55,792 nucleotides of DNA from Bradyrhizobium elkanii WSM2783 (GCF_000472865.1 NZ_AXAP01000042.1:1-55792); one strand, 5' to 3'. Shown: positions 7,939 through 21,984, counted from the first letter of the stretch. Made by a program: numbers and translations. The notes: generated by a model from the letters alone, not told the origin.

Positions 7939-8078
7939 ACAGTCCCAACCATGTGCGGCAGACCGCCGGTTCGCCGACCGTGTCCCTATACTTGCCGAGT
8001 TTCCTGATCGCCGCTGGCGTCGTTATCGCCTTGGGTGCGATCGCTTGTTCGCGAATGGCTTATGTCGAATCCGACTAG
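7935..8078 (+). CDS. Putative 47-aa single-pass membrane protein
   Basis: The ATG at 7935 overlaps the stop of the previous mini-gene (ATGA). A polar N-terminus of about 18 residues is followed by one membrane helix (FLIAAGVVIALGAIACSRM) and a short acidic tail. It ends in a CTAG palindrome at 8075-8078 that provides TAG stops on both strands, for this gene and for the convergent gene. Probably the third gene of a CBS / TM / TM mini-operon. Confidence 0.42.
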   Translation: MNSPNHVRQTAGSPTVSLYLPSFLIAAGVVIALGAIACSRMAYVESD

Positions 8079-8329
8079 ATCCCGTCGGTTCTGGTTGACG
8101 AGGCTCGGACGTCGAAAGATGCGATCGGGGCGACGGCGCCATCTGACGTGAGCTGCTGCTCATCCTTCGTCTCGAAAGTCATCGAGAGGCCGCCCGTTGG
8201 ATCGATGGCTCGCTCGAGCCATTTGATCGATTCTTCGATCCAGTGATCGCTATTTGCTGGATCGGCTTGCGCCCTCGCCCGGCAGGCATCGGCCTGCGCC
8301 AGACAGGCAGCCTTGCGATCCATCGTCAT
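8075..8329 (-). CDS. Conserved small hypothetical protein, 84 aa
   Basis: The N-terminal half has a conserved-looking helical motif (RKAACLAQADACRARAQAD ... HWIEESIKWLERAID) that I recall from many small Bradyrhizobium proteins. The C-terminal half is polar and probably disordered. ATG codons at 8329 and 8323 both lie right after the stop of the upstream gene (TGAgATG), so the two are co-transcribed and probably coupled. Function unknown. Confidence 0.65.
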   Translation of the reverse strand: MTMDRKAACLAQADACRARAQADPANSDHWIEESIKWLERAIDPTGGLSMTFETKDEQQLTSDGAVAPIASFDVRASSTRTDGI

Positions 8330-8330
8330 C

Positions 8331-8534
8331 TCAGCGCGGCGATTGCAGGCCGGGCGATGTCAGCCACTCGTTCAGATGAGCGGCGGTTTCCGCTTGCCTT
8401 GCCTTCTTCAGCAATGCGTCGCGCGCCTCACCTTGCGGCAACTGCTCGGCTGCCGCGCGTGCCTCGTCTGCCGCTCTCTGGAGCCGCTCGTCGAACGGCA
8501 CGCTGTTCTTTCTTCGATTGCGCTTTGCCGTCAT
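8331..8534 (-). CDS. Conserved small basic/helical protein, 67 aa
   Basis: Very basic N-terminus (MTAKRNRRKN) followed by an Ala-rich helical region (ADEARAAAEQLPQGEARDALLKKA) and the motif LNEWLTSPGL. The purine-rich GGGAGA precedes the ATG at 8534. Similar short proteins are frequent in Bradyrhizobium (from memory); no function is known. It is the first gene of a two-gene unit with 8075-8329. Confidence 0.65.
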   Translation of the reverse strand: MTAKRNRRKNSVPFDERLQRAADEARAAAEQLPQGEARDALLKKARQAETAAHLNEWLTSPGLQSPR

Positions 8535-8696
8535 GGAAGTCTCCCGCTTCGCAAGTGAGTATAGAATCGCGCTTCCAACAATCTATCGTCGCTAACTCAG
8601 GTTACTTCGCGCGAACAAAATAAACGGCTAGGCGGGAACGGATCACTCGAAAAACAGCCCAACAGGCCTCTCTTGGCAACCCTCGCTCCTCCGCAG

Positions 8697-8906
8697 CTAA
8701 GGCTTGGACTGCATGGCGGCTTCGCCCTGCTCCCGCGCCGGCACGCTCACATGCACTTCATGGCCCTGCCGAATCGCCAAAGATGCAGCAGCGACGGCCG
8801 ATTCGAACGCGGATTCCTTGGTCGCATATTCACCGTTCACAACGCCGTCATGCAGCACTCCCCATTGGTCGCGAATTGGCACGATGGCGTATTGCGCAAG
8901 TCCCAT
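8697..8906 (-). CDS. Conserved hypothetical protein, 69 aa
   Basis: Short alpha/beta protein: a beta strand (YAIVPIRDQWGVLHDG), then YATKESAFESAVAAASLAIRQGHEVHVSVP. The strand-helix-strand order recalls DUF2188-type small proteins, but this is only a resemblance. AGAGGAAG directly precedes the ATG at 8906. No promoter motif was recognised. It belongs to the islet of small stress-type genes. Confidence 0.6.
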   Translation of the reverse strand: MGLAQYAIVPIRDQWGVLHDGVVNGEYATKESAFESAVAAASLAIRQGHEVHVSVPAREQGEAAMQSKP

Positions 8907-8935
8907 CTTCCTCTCCGTTGCAAACGTCTTCGCGA

Positions 8936-9223
8936 TTACTTCTTGTCGGGATCGTTCGGGCGAACGGTCATGTTGCTCTCGGGCATTCTGTCCCGGCCGG
9001 CGTCGCCATTGTTGTCCCGCCCGCCTGAAGTCGATGTCCCGCTACCGCTCCGGCTCGGCCTCGTTGCACTGCCGGTTGTCGGTGCGGAGCCTGGCGTGGC
9101 GGAGCTCGCGGCCGGGTCTCCCGTGGTCGATCCGCGCCCGCTCGGTGCGCCACCCGTTTGCGCCAGTGCGAGCGCGGGGCACAGCATGAATCCGAAAGCC
9201 AACGCAATTCGTGTCAGTTTCAT
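8936..9223 (-). CDS. Small exported Gly/Ser/Thr-rich protein, 95 aa
   Basis: Sec signal peptide at residues 1-21 (KLTRIALAFGFMLCPALALAQ), then a low-complexity, probably disordered tail rich in Gly, Ser, Thr and Asp. The same architecture as the exported protein at 6289-6549, though I see no clear homology beyond composition. Upstream, GGAAC-N16-GATT on the minus strand (9279-9255) is a degenerate stress-promoter match. Function unknown. Confidence 0.65.
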   Translation of the reverse strand: MKLTRIALAFGFMLCPALALAQTGGAPSGRGSTTGDPAASSATPGSAPTTGSATRPSRSGSGTSTSGGRDNNGDAGRDRMPESNMTVRPNDPDKK

Positions 9224-9312
9224 CGCAAGCCATCCTTAAGACGTCGATGAAACTAATCGGCCAGTGACGAGAACGTTCCTAATCGCGGCTTCCGATGCCT
9301 GATCCGTCGCGG

Positions 9313-10818
9313 CTATGCAGTGCGCGAACTGAGCGCCGGCTCCGATCCTGGCGCATTCATATCTCGATATGAAGCAGCCTCCGTGCGCGGCTTTCCCTGC
9401 AACGGCACCGTTAGGCGACAGACCAGGCCTTCAGGGCGCCAATCGAAATCGGCATTGCCGCCAAGCTGGGTCTCGATGCTGGCGATCACGCTCCTTGTGC
9501 CGAATCCCTTGGAGGTCGGCTTGGTCACGCGCGGCCCACCTGTTTCAACCCACGCCAGGATCAGCCTATCGCTCTGCACTTCCCAGGTGATGGCGAGCCG
9601 GCCTGACAGCGAGGAAAGGCTGCCATACTTCGCGGAGTTGGTGACGAGCTCGTGCAGCGCCAGCGCCAGCGTTTGCGCCGTGGCAGGCTCGAGCTGGACC
9701 TCCGCACCCTCGTACTGGATTTGTCCGGCTTCCGAATACGGCGCTACTTCTTCGGCCACCAGTCGCCGGATTTCCGCGCCCTGCCAGCTCGACAGCGACA
9801 GCACGGTGTGAACCCGCGCCAGCGCCGTGATCCGGCCCTCGACCGCCTGCACATAGGCGTTGACATTCTGCGCGCGCGTCAGCCGTACGATCGACTGCGC
9901 CAGCGCGAGAGCGTTCTTGGCGCGATGATCGACTTCTCGCGTGAGCAGGCTCTGCCGTTCTTCGGCACGCTTGCGATCGGTGATGTCGACGGTGACGCCG
10001 CTGACCCGCACCACGCGGCCCTTCTTGTCGGTGGTCGCAGCCGCCGTGCCGACGCACCAGCGCACCTCGCCGTCGGGACGGATGATGCGGAATTCGGCTT
10101 CATATGATTTCACGCCCTTCGCGAACTCGGTCCAGGCCTCGCGCAAGCCATCGAAATCCTCGGGATGAAACAGCGCTTGAATGTTCGCGGATGTCAGCTC
10201 GAAGCTCTTGGAATCGACGCCAAAGATCTTGTACTGGCCATCGTCCCACATCCAGTCGCCGTTGACCCAGTCCCAGTCCCAGGAGCCCATCTTGCCGGCG
10301 GCAATCGCCATGCTGCGGCGCTGTTCGCTTTCGACCAGCCGCGCGGTCGATTGCTCGAGCTCTGCGGTGCGCGCGCGGACGCGGTCCTCAAGCTCGGAAT
10401 TGAGCCGCTCCAACTGCCGGGTCTTGCGGTAGAGCTCGGCGAAGACACGGATCTTGGCGCGCAGCACTTCCGGCACCACCGGCACCGGAACGTAGTCGAC
10501 CGCACCCATCTCATAGCCGCGCAGCCGGTCGAAATCACTGACCTGGATCGCCGAGATGAAAATCATCGCGGTCTTCTGAAAGCGCGGATGTTCGCGGATC
10601 ATGGCCGCGAGCTCGAAACCATCGAGCTCGGGCATGCAGACGTCGACCAGGATGACCGCGACTTCGTTCTTGAGCAGAAACTCGAGCGCTTCCCGCCCCG
10701 ACGCGGCCACCACCAGATTCTCGCCGAGCTCCTTCAGGATCACTTCATAGGCCAGCAGCTTCGCCGGCTGATCGTCGACCAGAAGGATGTTTACCTTTTC
10801 ATGGTCCATCATCTTCAT
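9313..10818 (-). CDS. Response regulator-PAS-HWE histidine kinase
   Basis: 501 residues, cytosolic. A receiver domain (about 9-125; acidic pair D15/D16, phospho-acceptor Asp59 in VDVCMPELDG) is followed by a coiled linker, a PAS/PAC domain (about 170-285; FRIIRPDGEVRW ... GVTVDITDRKRAEE) and an HWE-type kinase module. The H-box is EVDHRAKNALALAQS with His298; HELVTNSAKYGSLS and the WVE motif define the HWE family. HWE/HisKA2 kinases often act in the alphaproteobacterial general stress pathway through PhyR, but no PhyR is encoded here. It starts 6 bases after the giant kinase stop and is probably co-transcribed, so it may receive phosphate from or compete with it. Confidence 0.9.
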   Translation of the reverse strand: MKMMDHEKVNILLVDDQPAKLLAYEVILKELGENLVVAASGREALEFLLKNEVAVILVDVCMPELDGFELAAMIREHPRFQKTAMIFISAIQVSDFDRLRGYEMGAVDYVPVPVVPEVLRAKIRVFAELYRKTRQLERLNSELEDRVRARTAELEQSTARLVESEQRRSMAIAAGKMGSWDWDWVNGDWMWDDGQYKIFGVDSKSFELTSANIQALFHPEDFDGLREAWTEFAKGVKSYEAEFRIIRPDGEVRWCVGTAAATTDKKGRVVRVSGVTVDITDRKRAEERQSLLTREVDHRAKNALALAQSIVRLTRAQNVNAYVQAVEGRITALARVHTVLSLSSWQGAEIRRLVAEEVAPYSEAGQIQYEGAEVQLEPATAQTLALALHELVTNSAKYGSLSSLSGRLAITWEVQSDRLILAWVETGGPRVTKPTSKGFGTRSVIASIETQLGGNADFDWRPEGLVCRLTVPLQGKPRTEAASYRDMNAPGSEPALSSRTA

Positions 10819-10824
10819 GCCGCT

Positions 10825-17106
<6,282 letters not shown>

Positions 17107-17260
17107 AAAATTCCCCCTGCACGCTGGCCGGCTTTAGATTTTCGAAGTTCCGGACCATCGGATGCATAAGACGGATAGGTTGCGATCTAATCAAGACAGA
17201 AAAAATGAGCGATAACGCGCGGAGACAGCCGAACGATACCAATGAGAGATCTGACGGAAG

Positions 17261-17285
17261 GTTCCCGGTCCTCGGGAACTTTTTT
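17261..17285 (+). terminator. Rho-independent terminator on plus strand
   Basis: Perfect 7-bp stem (GTTCCCG 17261-17267, CGGGAAC 17273-17279), loop GTCCT, extended by weak pairs and followed by six T (17280-17285). It lies upstream of the EcfG-type promoter of the PAS kinase, so it would stop a short RNA started between about 17107 and 17250 or insulate that promoter. Confidence 0.6.
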
Positions 17286-17324
17286 GCGACTGCTCAGCAA
17301 CCTGTTAGACCCAAGCCTAAAGCG

Positions 17325-17349
17325 GGAACGAAAGTCGCGCCTTGGCGTT
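17325..17349 (+). promoter_or_regulatory. Consensus EcfG-type promoter of PAS hybrid kinase
   Basis: GGAAC (17325-17329), 16 bases, CGTT (17346-17349): an exact match to the general stress sigma-factor consensus. The start of transcription would be near 17356, 18 bases before the ATG at 17374. This decides that start over the in-frame ATG at 17242. Confidence 0.7.
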
Positions 17350-17373
17350 TGCAGTCGGGGGGCAGGATTTCAA

Positions 17374-18882
17374 ATGGCCAAGAAGACCAAACAGCTCGAA
17401 CGGGATTATTTCGAGAGCGAACGCAATTTCCGTCTTCTGGTCAAGGCCGTTACGGATTACGCGCTCTACATGTTGAGCCCGCAGGGCATCGTCGCGAACT
17501 GGAATGCCGGTGGCGAGCGAATCAAGGGCTATTCATCCGAAGAAATCGTTGGCCAGCACTTCTCGCGTTTTTATACCCCGGCGGATCGGGCGGCAGGCAA
17601 GCCCGCTCGAGCGCTGAAGATCGCCGAGGAGACCGGCCACTACGAGGAAGAAGGTTGGCGCGTCCGCAAGGATGGCTCGTTCTTCTGGGCGAGCGTTGTG
17701 ATCGACCCGATTCGCAACCGCTCCGGCCGATTGATCGGCTTTGCCAAGATCACCCGCGATATCACCGAGCGTCGCGAAGCGCAGCTCAAACTGGAGCAGA
17801 TCCAGCGCCAGCTTGCGGAATCCCAGAAGATGGACGCGCTCGGCCAACTGACCGGCGGTGTCGCGCACGACTTCAACAATCTCCTGATGATCGTCTCGGG
17901 CAATCTGCACAAGATCAAGAAGGAGGTGACGAGCCCGGGAGCCCGGCGCGCACTGAGTGCGATTGAGACCGCTACTCAACGTGCTGCTTCCCTCACCAGC
18001 CAACTCCTCAGCTTCGCCCGACGACAGAGTGTCAATCCGCGGACCATCGACGTCGATCACCAGATCTCGTCCGTGCGTGAGGTATTGGCGAGTGCGCTCG
18101 GCAGCATGGTGACGTTGCAGATCGATATCCAGCCCGACGTCTGGCCAGTCTTCCTCGATCCCGCCGAGCTTGAAACCGCTCTCCTCAACCTTGTCATCAA
18201 CGCTCGGGATGCGATGCCGGAAGGCGGCACCATCACCGTCTCGGCGCGCAATGATTTGGACAAGGATCAGGTCCTGATTTCAGTCGAGGATACCGGCACG
18301 GGCATTCCACAGGATGTGCTCAGCAAGGTGTTCGATCCCTTCTTCACCACCAAGCCCCTCGGCAAGGGAACCGGCCTCGGCCTCTCCCAGGTGCATGGCT
18401 TCGTCCATCAGGCCGGCGGGACGATCGACATCGAAAGCGCGCTTGGCAAGGGCACCATGGTCCGCCTCCGTCTGCCCCGGGGCAGCGCGGCGGAACAGCA
18501 CGGACAGGAGAGTTTGAGCAAGCAAGCTTCCGCAACCGTCCTGCTGGTCGAGGACAATCCCGCTGTCGCCGACGCGAGCGCCGGGCTGCTCGAGCAACTT
18601 GGCTATACCGTCCGCTGGGTGCCTAACGCCGAGACGGCGCTGCAGGAAATCGAGGCTGACGATGTCGACCTCGTATTCAGCGACATCATCATGCCCGGCA
18701 AGATGGACGGACTGAAGCTGGCGCGCGCGATCAGAGAACGAAATCCGACGTTGCCGGTCCTGCTCACGACCGGTTATTCCGATTCCGCCAAGCACGTCAG
18801 GATGGATTTTCCAGTCCTCCGGAAGCCCTACCAGCTTCACGAGCTCAGCCGTGAGCTGTCCAAGCTGACCGGGCACGACTGA
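17374..18882 (+). CDS. PAS hybrid histidine kinase with receiver
   Basis: 502 residues, cytosolic. A PAS domain (about 18-135; ALYMLSPQGIVANWNAGGERIKGY ... ITRDITERREAQ) leads to HisKA with His165 (GGVAHDFNNLL), a HATPase domain (NLVINARDAMPEGG, EDTGTGIP, GTGLGLSQVHG) and a C-terminal receiver with Asp437 (LVFSDIIMPGKMDG). The H-box is of the NtrB-like HDFNN type, common in orphan alphaproteobacterial hybrid kinases. It is divergent from the giant HAMP kinase, with a perfect EcfG-type promoter just upstream. Likely a stress-induced sensor; signal and phosphotransfer partner unknown. Confidence 0.92.
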   Translation: MAKKTKQLERDYFESERNFRLLVKAVTDYALYMLSPQGIVANWNAGGERIKGYSSEEIVGQHFSRFYTPADRAAGKPARALKIAEETGHYEEEGWRVRKDGSFFWASVVIDPIRNRSGRLIGFAKITRDITERREAQLKLEQIQRQLAESQKMDALGQLTGGVAHDFNNLLMIVSGNLHKIKKEVTSPGARRALSAIETATQRAASLTSQLLSFARRQSVNPRTIDVDHQISSVREVLASALGSMVTLQIDIQPDVWPVFLDPAELETALLNLVINARDAMPEGGTITVSARNDLDKDQVLISVEDTGTGIPQDVLSKVFDPFFTTKPLGKGTGLGLSQVHGFVHQAGGTIDIESALGKGTMVRLRLPRGSAAEQHGQESLSKQASATVLLVEDNPAVADASAGLLEQLGYTVRWVPNAETALQEIEADDVDLVFSDIIMPGKMDGLKLARAIRERNPTLPVLLTTGYSDSAKHVRMDFPVLRKPYQLHELSRELSKLTGHD

Positions 18883-18918
18883 CCCCGCGGCGCGGGTCGC
18901 CATTTCTTGCGGCTCGCA

Positions 18919-18944
18919 GGAACCTGCCCGCCCCCAGATATGTT
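18919..18944 (+). promoter_or_regulatory. Weak EcfG-like promoter
   Basis: GGAAC (18919-18923), 17 bases, TGTT (18941-18944), one mismatch from CGTT. It lies just after the PAS kinase gene and before a very small ORF, giving that ORF some support. Confidence 0.3.
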
Positions 18945-18987
18945 GTTGCGGCAGCCATGGGAAATGCTGCTGGAGCATCGATGGCCA

Positions 18988-19149
18988 ATGACCACCCGCA
19001 GGAGACCGCCGAAACGCAGCAAGCTCGCGCACGGGAGGGATTTGGCGGCATGCCGTCCGCTCGTGCTCGACGATTCCAGCTCCGATGAATTGCTGGACGA
19101 TTGGATGGTCGCCTATCCGGGCACCGAGTTGGTCACGCAGGCGGCCTGA
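18988..19149 (+). CDS. Possible small protein, 53 aa
   Basis: ATG at 18988, basic N-terminus (TTRRRPPKRSK) and acidic C-terminal half (DDSSSDELLDDW). GC3 is high, as in real genes here, but the ribosome-binding site is poor. A competing ATG at 18981 in another frame has GGAG five bases upstream and would give 35 residues with less gene-like codon use. An in-frame ATG at 18964 would extend the 53-aa version. Which frame, if either, is translated cannot be decided by reading. Confidence 0.3.
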   Translation: MTTRRRPPKRSKLAHGRDLAACRPLVLDDSSSDELLDDWMVAYPGTELVTQAA

Positions 19150-19170
19150 TCTGAAGCCTTGGCGACCCCA

Positions 19171-19362
19171 TCAACCGGCCTGACTCGTGGACGGCCAGCT
19201 TCCCCGGACCAGCCGGACCCGTTCGATGCGCCCGCATTGCTCGCAGCGATATTGAATGACGTCCTTGCCGTCCTCGCCCGGCGCGCTCCGCTCGAGCCGC
19301 ATTGTCTTCCTGCAGATGACGCAGGAGATCAGTGTGAGCAGCGGGTTGCGATCGTCATTCAT
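19171..19362 (-). CDS. Small zinc-ribbon-like protein, 63 aa
   Basis: Two CxxC pairs (SCVICRKTM and YRCEQCGRIE) about 25 residues apart form a probable zinc ribbon. The start at 19362 gives MNDDRNPLL; the longer frame from 19380 adds six residues without support. Similar short proteins are common in Bradyrhizobium (from memory). It may bind nucleic acid or protein, but no target is indicated. It is convergent with the small ORF ending at 19149. Confidence 0.6.
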   Translation of the reverse strand: MNDDRNPLLTLISCVICRKTMRLERSAPGEDGKDVIQYRCEQCGRIERVRLVRGSWPSTSQAG

Positions 19363-19482
19363 CGTTCCCGTCCGACACAAAACTCACCGAAGTTAACCTA
19401 TGTGGCGGTTGCGGCGGCTGAAATGGGCTACGTTATCACTATTCGATGTAGTTGTTATCGATGGCCGCCGGGGGCCGAGCTT

Positions 19483-19695
19483 ATGGAACGTAAGCGATCT
19501 CCATTGGAGCGACAGGCGGCCGACGCGCTGCGCCGCGCACGCCGGCTCCCCGTCGGCGCCGGCCGCAACGATCTTCGCCAGCTTGCAGGCGGACTGCTCT
19601 TATTGCACCGCCGTGGCATGGACGCCCTGCTGGAAGGTCGCCTCCAGGGGTTTTCCCGGCTGAACCGGCCTCTTTCCGAAACAATCGTCGATTGA
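19483..19695 (+). CDS. Conserved small basic protein, 70 aa
   Basis: ATG at 19483 after a GGGGGCCGAG stretch. The protein has an Arg-rich helical start (RKRSPLERQAADALRRARRLPVG) and the motif RNDLRQLAGGLLLLHRRGM, which I recall from short Bradyrhizobium hypotheticals. There is no signal peptide and the hydrophobic stretch is too short for a membrane helix. The open frame upstream to 19159 overlaps the zinc-ribbon gene and is unlikely to be used. Function unknown. Confidence 0.5.
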   Translation: MERKRSPLERQAADALRRARRLPVGAGRNDLRQLAGGLLLLHRRGMDALLEGRLQGFSRLNRPLSETIVD

Positions 19696-19813
19696 CAGTC
19701 CAAGCACGGGAGCATCGGGCCGACGCGGCGCAATACTCGCTGCGCCATTCCGGTTGCCAGAGATCGGCCAACTGCCCGGCCGCGGTTCACCGAGCAGATC
19801 GACTTGGTTCGCG

Positions 19814-20041
19814 TCAGCCGCTCTTTTCGGCGGTATCGATACTTTCGCGATGAATCTCGATGCCGGCATCATCAAGCACCACGACCGCATAACCTTTGCC
19901 GAGATATTCCTGCCCGCTCTCAGCGAGATCGATCGCAAGCCGCTTGGCGTGCACGAGCGCCTGGTCGCGGTCACCCACCGGTCGTCCGATGGCATCGAGC
20001 GCCCGATCGTGGTCAACAATCCAGAAGTGATAGCGGGTCAT
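19814..20041 (-). CDS. DUF6894 family protein, 75 aa
   Basis: The start MTRYHFWIVDHD, the central helix and the strand GYAVVVLDDAGIEIHRESID match the DUF6894 pattern, making it a paralogue of the protein at 6999-7217. The ATG at 20041 fits the family start; a GTG at 20092 would overlap the upstream gene. It is the last of three closely spaced genes on this strand (gaps 67 and 26 bases), so it is probably part of that transcript. Function unknown. Confidence 0.62.
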   Translation of the reverse strand: MTRYHFWIVDHDRALDAIGRPVGDRDQALVHAKRLAIDLAESGQEYLGKGYAVVVLDDAGIEIHRESIDTAEKSG

Positions 20042-20067
20042 CGGTATGCTCGCGGCTGCGACCGCCT

Positions 20068-20226
20068 TCAGCTGGTATTGCTCTCCCGCCACTTTTCGAG
20101 GTCAGGTTTCGGATCGCCGGATCGCTGCTCCTTCTCCGGCTTCTCCTTCCACGGTTTGTCGGTCTGCTTGTGCGAACCCCAGTCGGTCTGCTGCCGGGGA
20201 TCATCGAGTGGCGTTTCCTTGCTCAT
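20068..20226 (-). CDS. Small hydrophilic protein, 52 aa
   Basis: Starts at ATG 20226 with an excellent site (AGGAGGTG). Highly polar sequence (SKETPLDDPRQQTDWGSHKQ, then many Lys, Glu and Pro), almost certainly disordered. Compositionally it is like stress-related hydrophilins, but no family is established. A degenerate stress-type promoter (GGAAC-N16-CTTG, 20271-20247) lies upstream. It sits between the 20294-20539 gene and the DUF6894 gene. Confidence 0.62.
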   Translation of the reverse strand: MSKETPLDDPRQQTDWGSHKQTDKPWKEKPEKEQRSGDPKPDLEKWRESNTS

Positions 20227-20293
20227 GCGACACCTCCTGGAGGAAGCAAGCGCAAGCGCTAAATCTGTTCCTAACGCGGACACTCCGTCGCGG

Positions 20294-20539
20294 TCACGTC
20301 GCAGGTTCGAGCTCTCGCCCGACCAGCATCGCGCGCCTGTGCTTGAAGCGCCGATAGTCGTCGATCGCCCTGTTCGCCAGCAGAAGGCGCCGCCGCTCTC
20401 CCCGTCGCACCATCAGTTCGATATCGTCGACCAGAAAGCGGCTCGCGACTGCGCCATCGTCAAGCTCGCCGGCGCGCTCGAGAAAGTCCCAGGCGATCTG
20501 CACCGAATCTTCGATCAATATGGGCAAGGGCTCAGTCAT
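20294..20539 (-). CDS. Conserved small protein, 81 aa (paralogue of 6719-6970)
   Basis: The ATG at 20539 follows AAGGAG. The sequence aligns along its length with the 83-residue protein at 6719-6970 (SVQIAWDFLERAGELDD near the start, LLLANRAIDDYRRFKHRR near the end). Helical, soluble, unknown function. A perfect EcfG-type promoter lies 18 bases upstream. It probably heads a transcript including the genes at 20068 and 19814. Confidence 0.7.
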   Translation of the reverse strand: MTEPLPILIEDSVQIAWDFLERAGELDDGAVASRFLVDDIELMVRRGERRRLLLANRAIDDYRRFKHRRAMLVGRELEPAT

Positions 20540-20556
20540 GGTCTCCTTGCGGTGAA

Positions 20557-20581
20557 AACGCGCGGAGACGACGTCCGTTCC
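20557..20581 (-). promoter_or_regulatory. Consensus EcfG-type promoter
   Basis: Minus strand: GGAAC (20581-20577), 16 bases, CGTT (20560-20557), an exact consensus match 18 bases upstream of the ATG at 20539. Confidence 0.7.
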
Positions 20582-20674
20582 TGGTCGGAAGCGGCGGGAG
20601 CACATCGTGCTGTGCTGTCGCGCAACTGCCCGCCTATCTATCCGCAAACGCGGCTAGCGAGGCTGGTTGGCGCG

Positions 20675-20929
20675 TCAATCCTTCTTCGGTCGCACAACCG
20701 GCTGGCGTTTCAGGTGCTCTCTGACGTCGGGCAGCCGTTCGCTGCCGCCGGCAGCTTTCCACTGACCGATCAGCTCAGTCATCTCCGAGCGCATGGCAAG
20801 CAGCCGGCGCGCCGCCTCCGTGCAATCGTGATCGTGATTGACCTGATCGCGGACCACGCCCTCGGCAACGATCATCTCGTCCCGTAGCGCACTGATCTTG
20901 CGACGGATTTCATTAATTCTATTGTCCAT
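20675..20929 (-). CDS. Hypothetical coiled-coil protein, 84 aa
   Basis: Helical, charged protein (MDNRINEIRRKISALRDEM ...) with heptad-like hydrophobic spacing over the first half, then HDHDCTEAARRLLAMRSEM and a basic Pro-containing tail. No signal peptide. Upstream DNA (20930-20995) is AT-rich but has no GGAAC motif. Function unknown. Confidence 0.55.
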   Translation of the reverse strand: MDNRINEIRRKISALRDEMIVAEGVVRDQVNHDHDCTEAARRLLAMRSEMTELIGQWKAAGGSERLPDVREHLKRQPVVRPKKD

Positions 20930-20995
20930 GGCTTGTTAGAACAAAAATAGAACATAAAGTCAAGTCACGGATTTGAGACTACGAGGCAGCGGACC

Positions 20996-21196
20996 ATGAG
21001 GACACCGGTGGCGAAATATGGCGGGGTACGCGAGCGCGCCAGTGCTCAAATGACCCGCGCCCAGGCATTGCGATTGAAGCGTCTTGCGGAGGAGGCCTAC
21101 CAGCCCGGGCAATACGCGGGGGATCTGAGCTTTGAAGAAGCCGAGCGGCGTATTCAGGCGCTCGAGGCGGAAATCGCGCTGGCGGATTCCTTCTAG
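20996..21196 (+). CDS. DUF3072 family protein, 66 aa
   Basis: The core MTRAQALRLKRLAEEAYQP followed by FEEAERRIQALEAEIALAD is the DUF3072 signature, a family of small helical proteins of unknown function frequent in Actinobacteria and Rhizobiales. The ATG at 20996 is preceded by a weak purine-rich site. Transcribed divergently from 20675-20929. Confidence 0.72.
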   Translation: MRTPVAKYGGVRERASAQMTRAQALRLKRLAEEAYQPGQYAGDLSFEEAERRIQALEAEIALADSF

Positions 21197-21282
21197 CCGA
21201 TGCTGGCAGCCCCTCGCCTCCTGTTAACAAATGATATAGCCGGGTGACTTAAGCGTCGGTTGGTCGTTGCCCGGAGCGTCTC

Positions 21283-21537
21283 TTGCTGGATATCGAAAGG
21301 AATTCGCCGCTCCCGTTCCCGCTTGCGTTGAGGGACGGGCGGACGATCGCGACCGTTGGCGACGTGGCGGATTTCTTTTCATCACTCACTGAGGATCAGC
21401 GCGAACGCGTTCACTGGCGAACGGCGATCCTGATGCTGAACAATGCCATGAAGGAATCGCGCTATCTGAAGATCGCCGCCATCAACCTGCGCTCCGCGCT
21501 CGCCTATGACCGCTTGCTGGCGGAGGACGCGCCGTGA
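21283..21537 (+). CDS. DUF982-like protein, 84 aa
   Basis: TTG start at 21283 with GGAG six bases upstream. The protein reads RDGRTIATVGDVADFFSSL ... VHWRTAILMLNNAMKE ... AAINLRSALAYDRLLAED, the pattern of the small DUF982 family of Rhizobiales (strand, 'sv-eA' helix, central helix, final Ala-rich helix). No function is known. It is tail-to-tail with another DUF982-like gene at 21620-21877. Confidence 0.6.
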   Translation: MLDIERNSPLPFPLALRDGRTIATVGDVADFFSSLTEDQRERVHWRTAILMLNNAMKESRYLKIAAINLRSALAYDRLLAEDAP

Positions 21538-21619
21538 CCGTGTTCGTAGGGGCATGGCCGAATCGCGGCTCTCTGCGGCAATCCGGCGTGGCCTTGGAGA
21601 CCAGGCGCCCCGTTTCCTG

Positions 21620-21877
21620 TCAGAGCAGTTTTGCGCGCACGAACAGCGCGCGCAGCGCATTAGTCGCCGGGATCGCCAGCATCGCGTTGTCGGCGGCTTT
21701 CTCCAGCGCGCTGACCGCCTCGTCGTGCAGCGTGCGGAATTCCATCCACTCCACCGAGTTCAGATTGGTGATGAAGCGATAGGCCTGGCCGACGGTCGCA
21801 ATCGTGACGGTCTCGCCGTTCAGCTTGATCTTGAACGTCGCCTTCAGCGGTGTGTCGGAACTCGATACGTCACCCAT
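21620..21877 (-). CDS. DUF982 family protein, 85 aa
   Basis: Shows GETVTIATVGQAYRFITNLN ... FRTLHDEAVSALEKAADN ... PATNALRALFVRAKLL, matching DUF982. The ATG at 21877 is chosen; a TTG at 21892 is the only upstream alternative. It shares the IATVG strand-helix motif with the convergent gene at 21283-21537, so the two are distant paralogues. Function unknown. Confidence 0.62.
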   Translation of the reverse strand: MGDVSSSDTPLKATFKIKLNGETVTIATVGQAYRFITNLNSVEWMEFRTLHDEAVSALEKAADNAMLAIPATNALRALFVRAKLL

Positions 21878-21984
21878 GACGCGGTTGTGCAACGGGCGTA
21901 GCCAAAGTCAATCTAATTCTATCTCCCGCCCTGGACCTTCATCCCCACAGGCCCGATCTCTGTTAGCTTTCTCCGGGGTGATTC

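Noticed and set aside
17242..17373. Upstream ATG extension of the PAS kinase
   Set aside because: The extension spans a terminator hairpin and an exact EcfG promoter, and adds residues without family support.
19754..20887. 377-codon plus-strand frame
   Set aside because: Covers four small minus-strand genes that have good ribosome-binding sites and family matches; composition is shadow-like.
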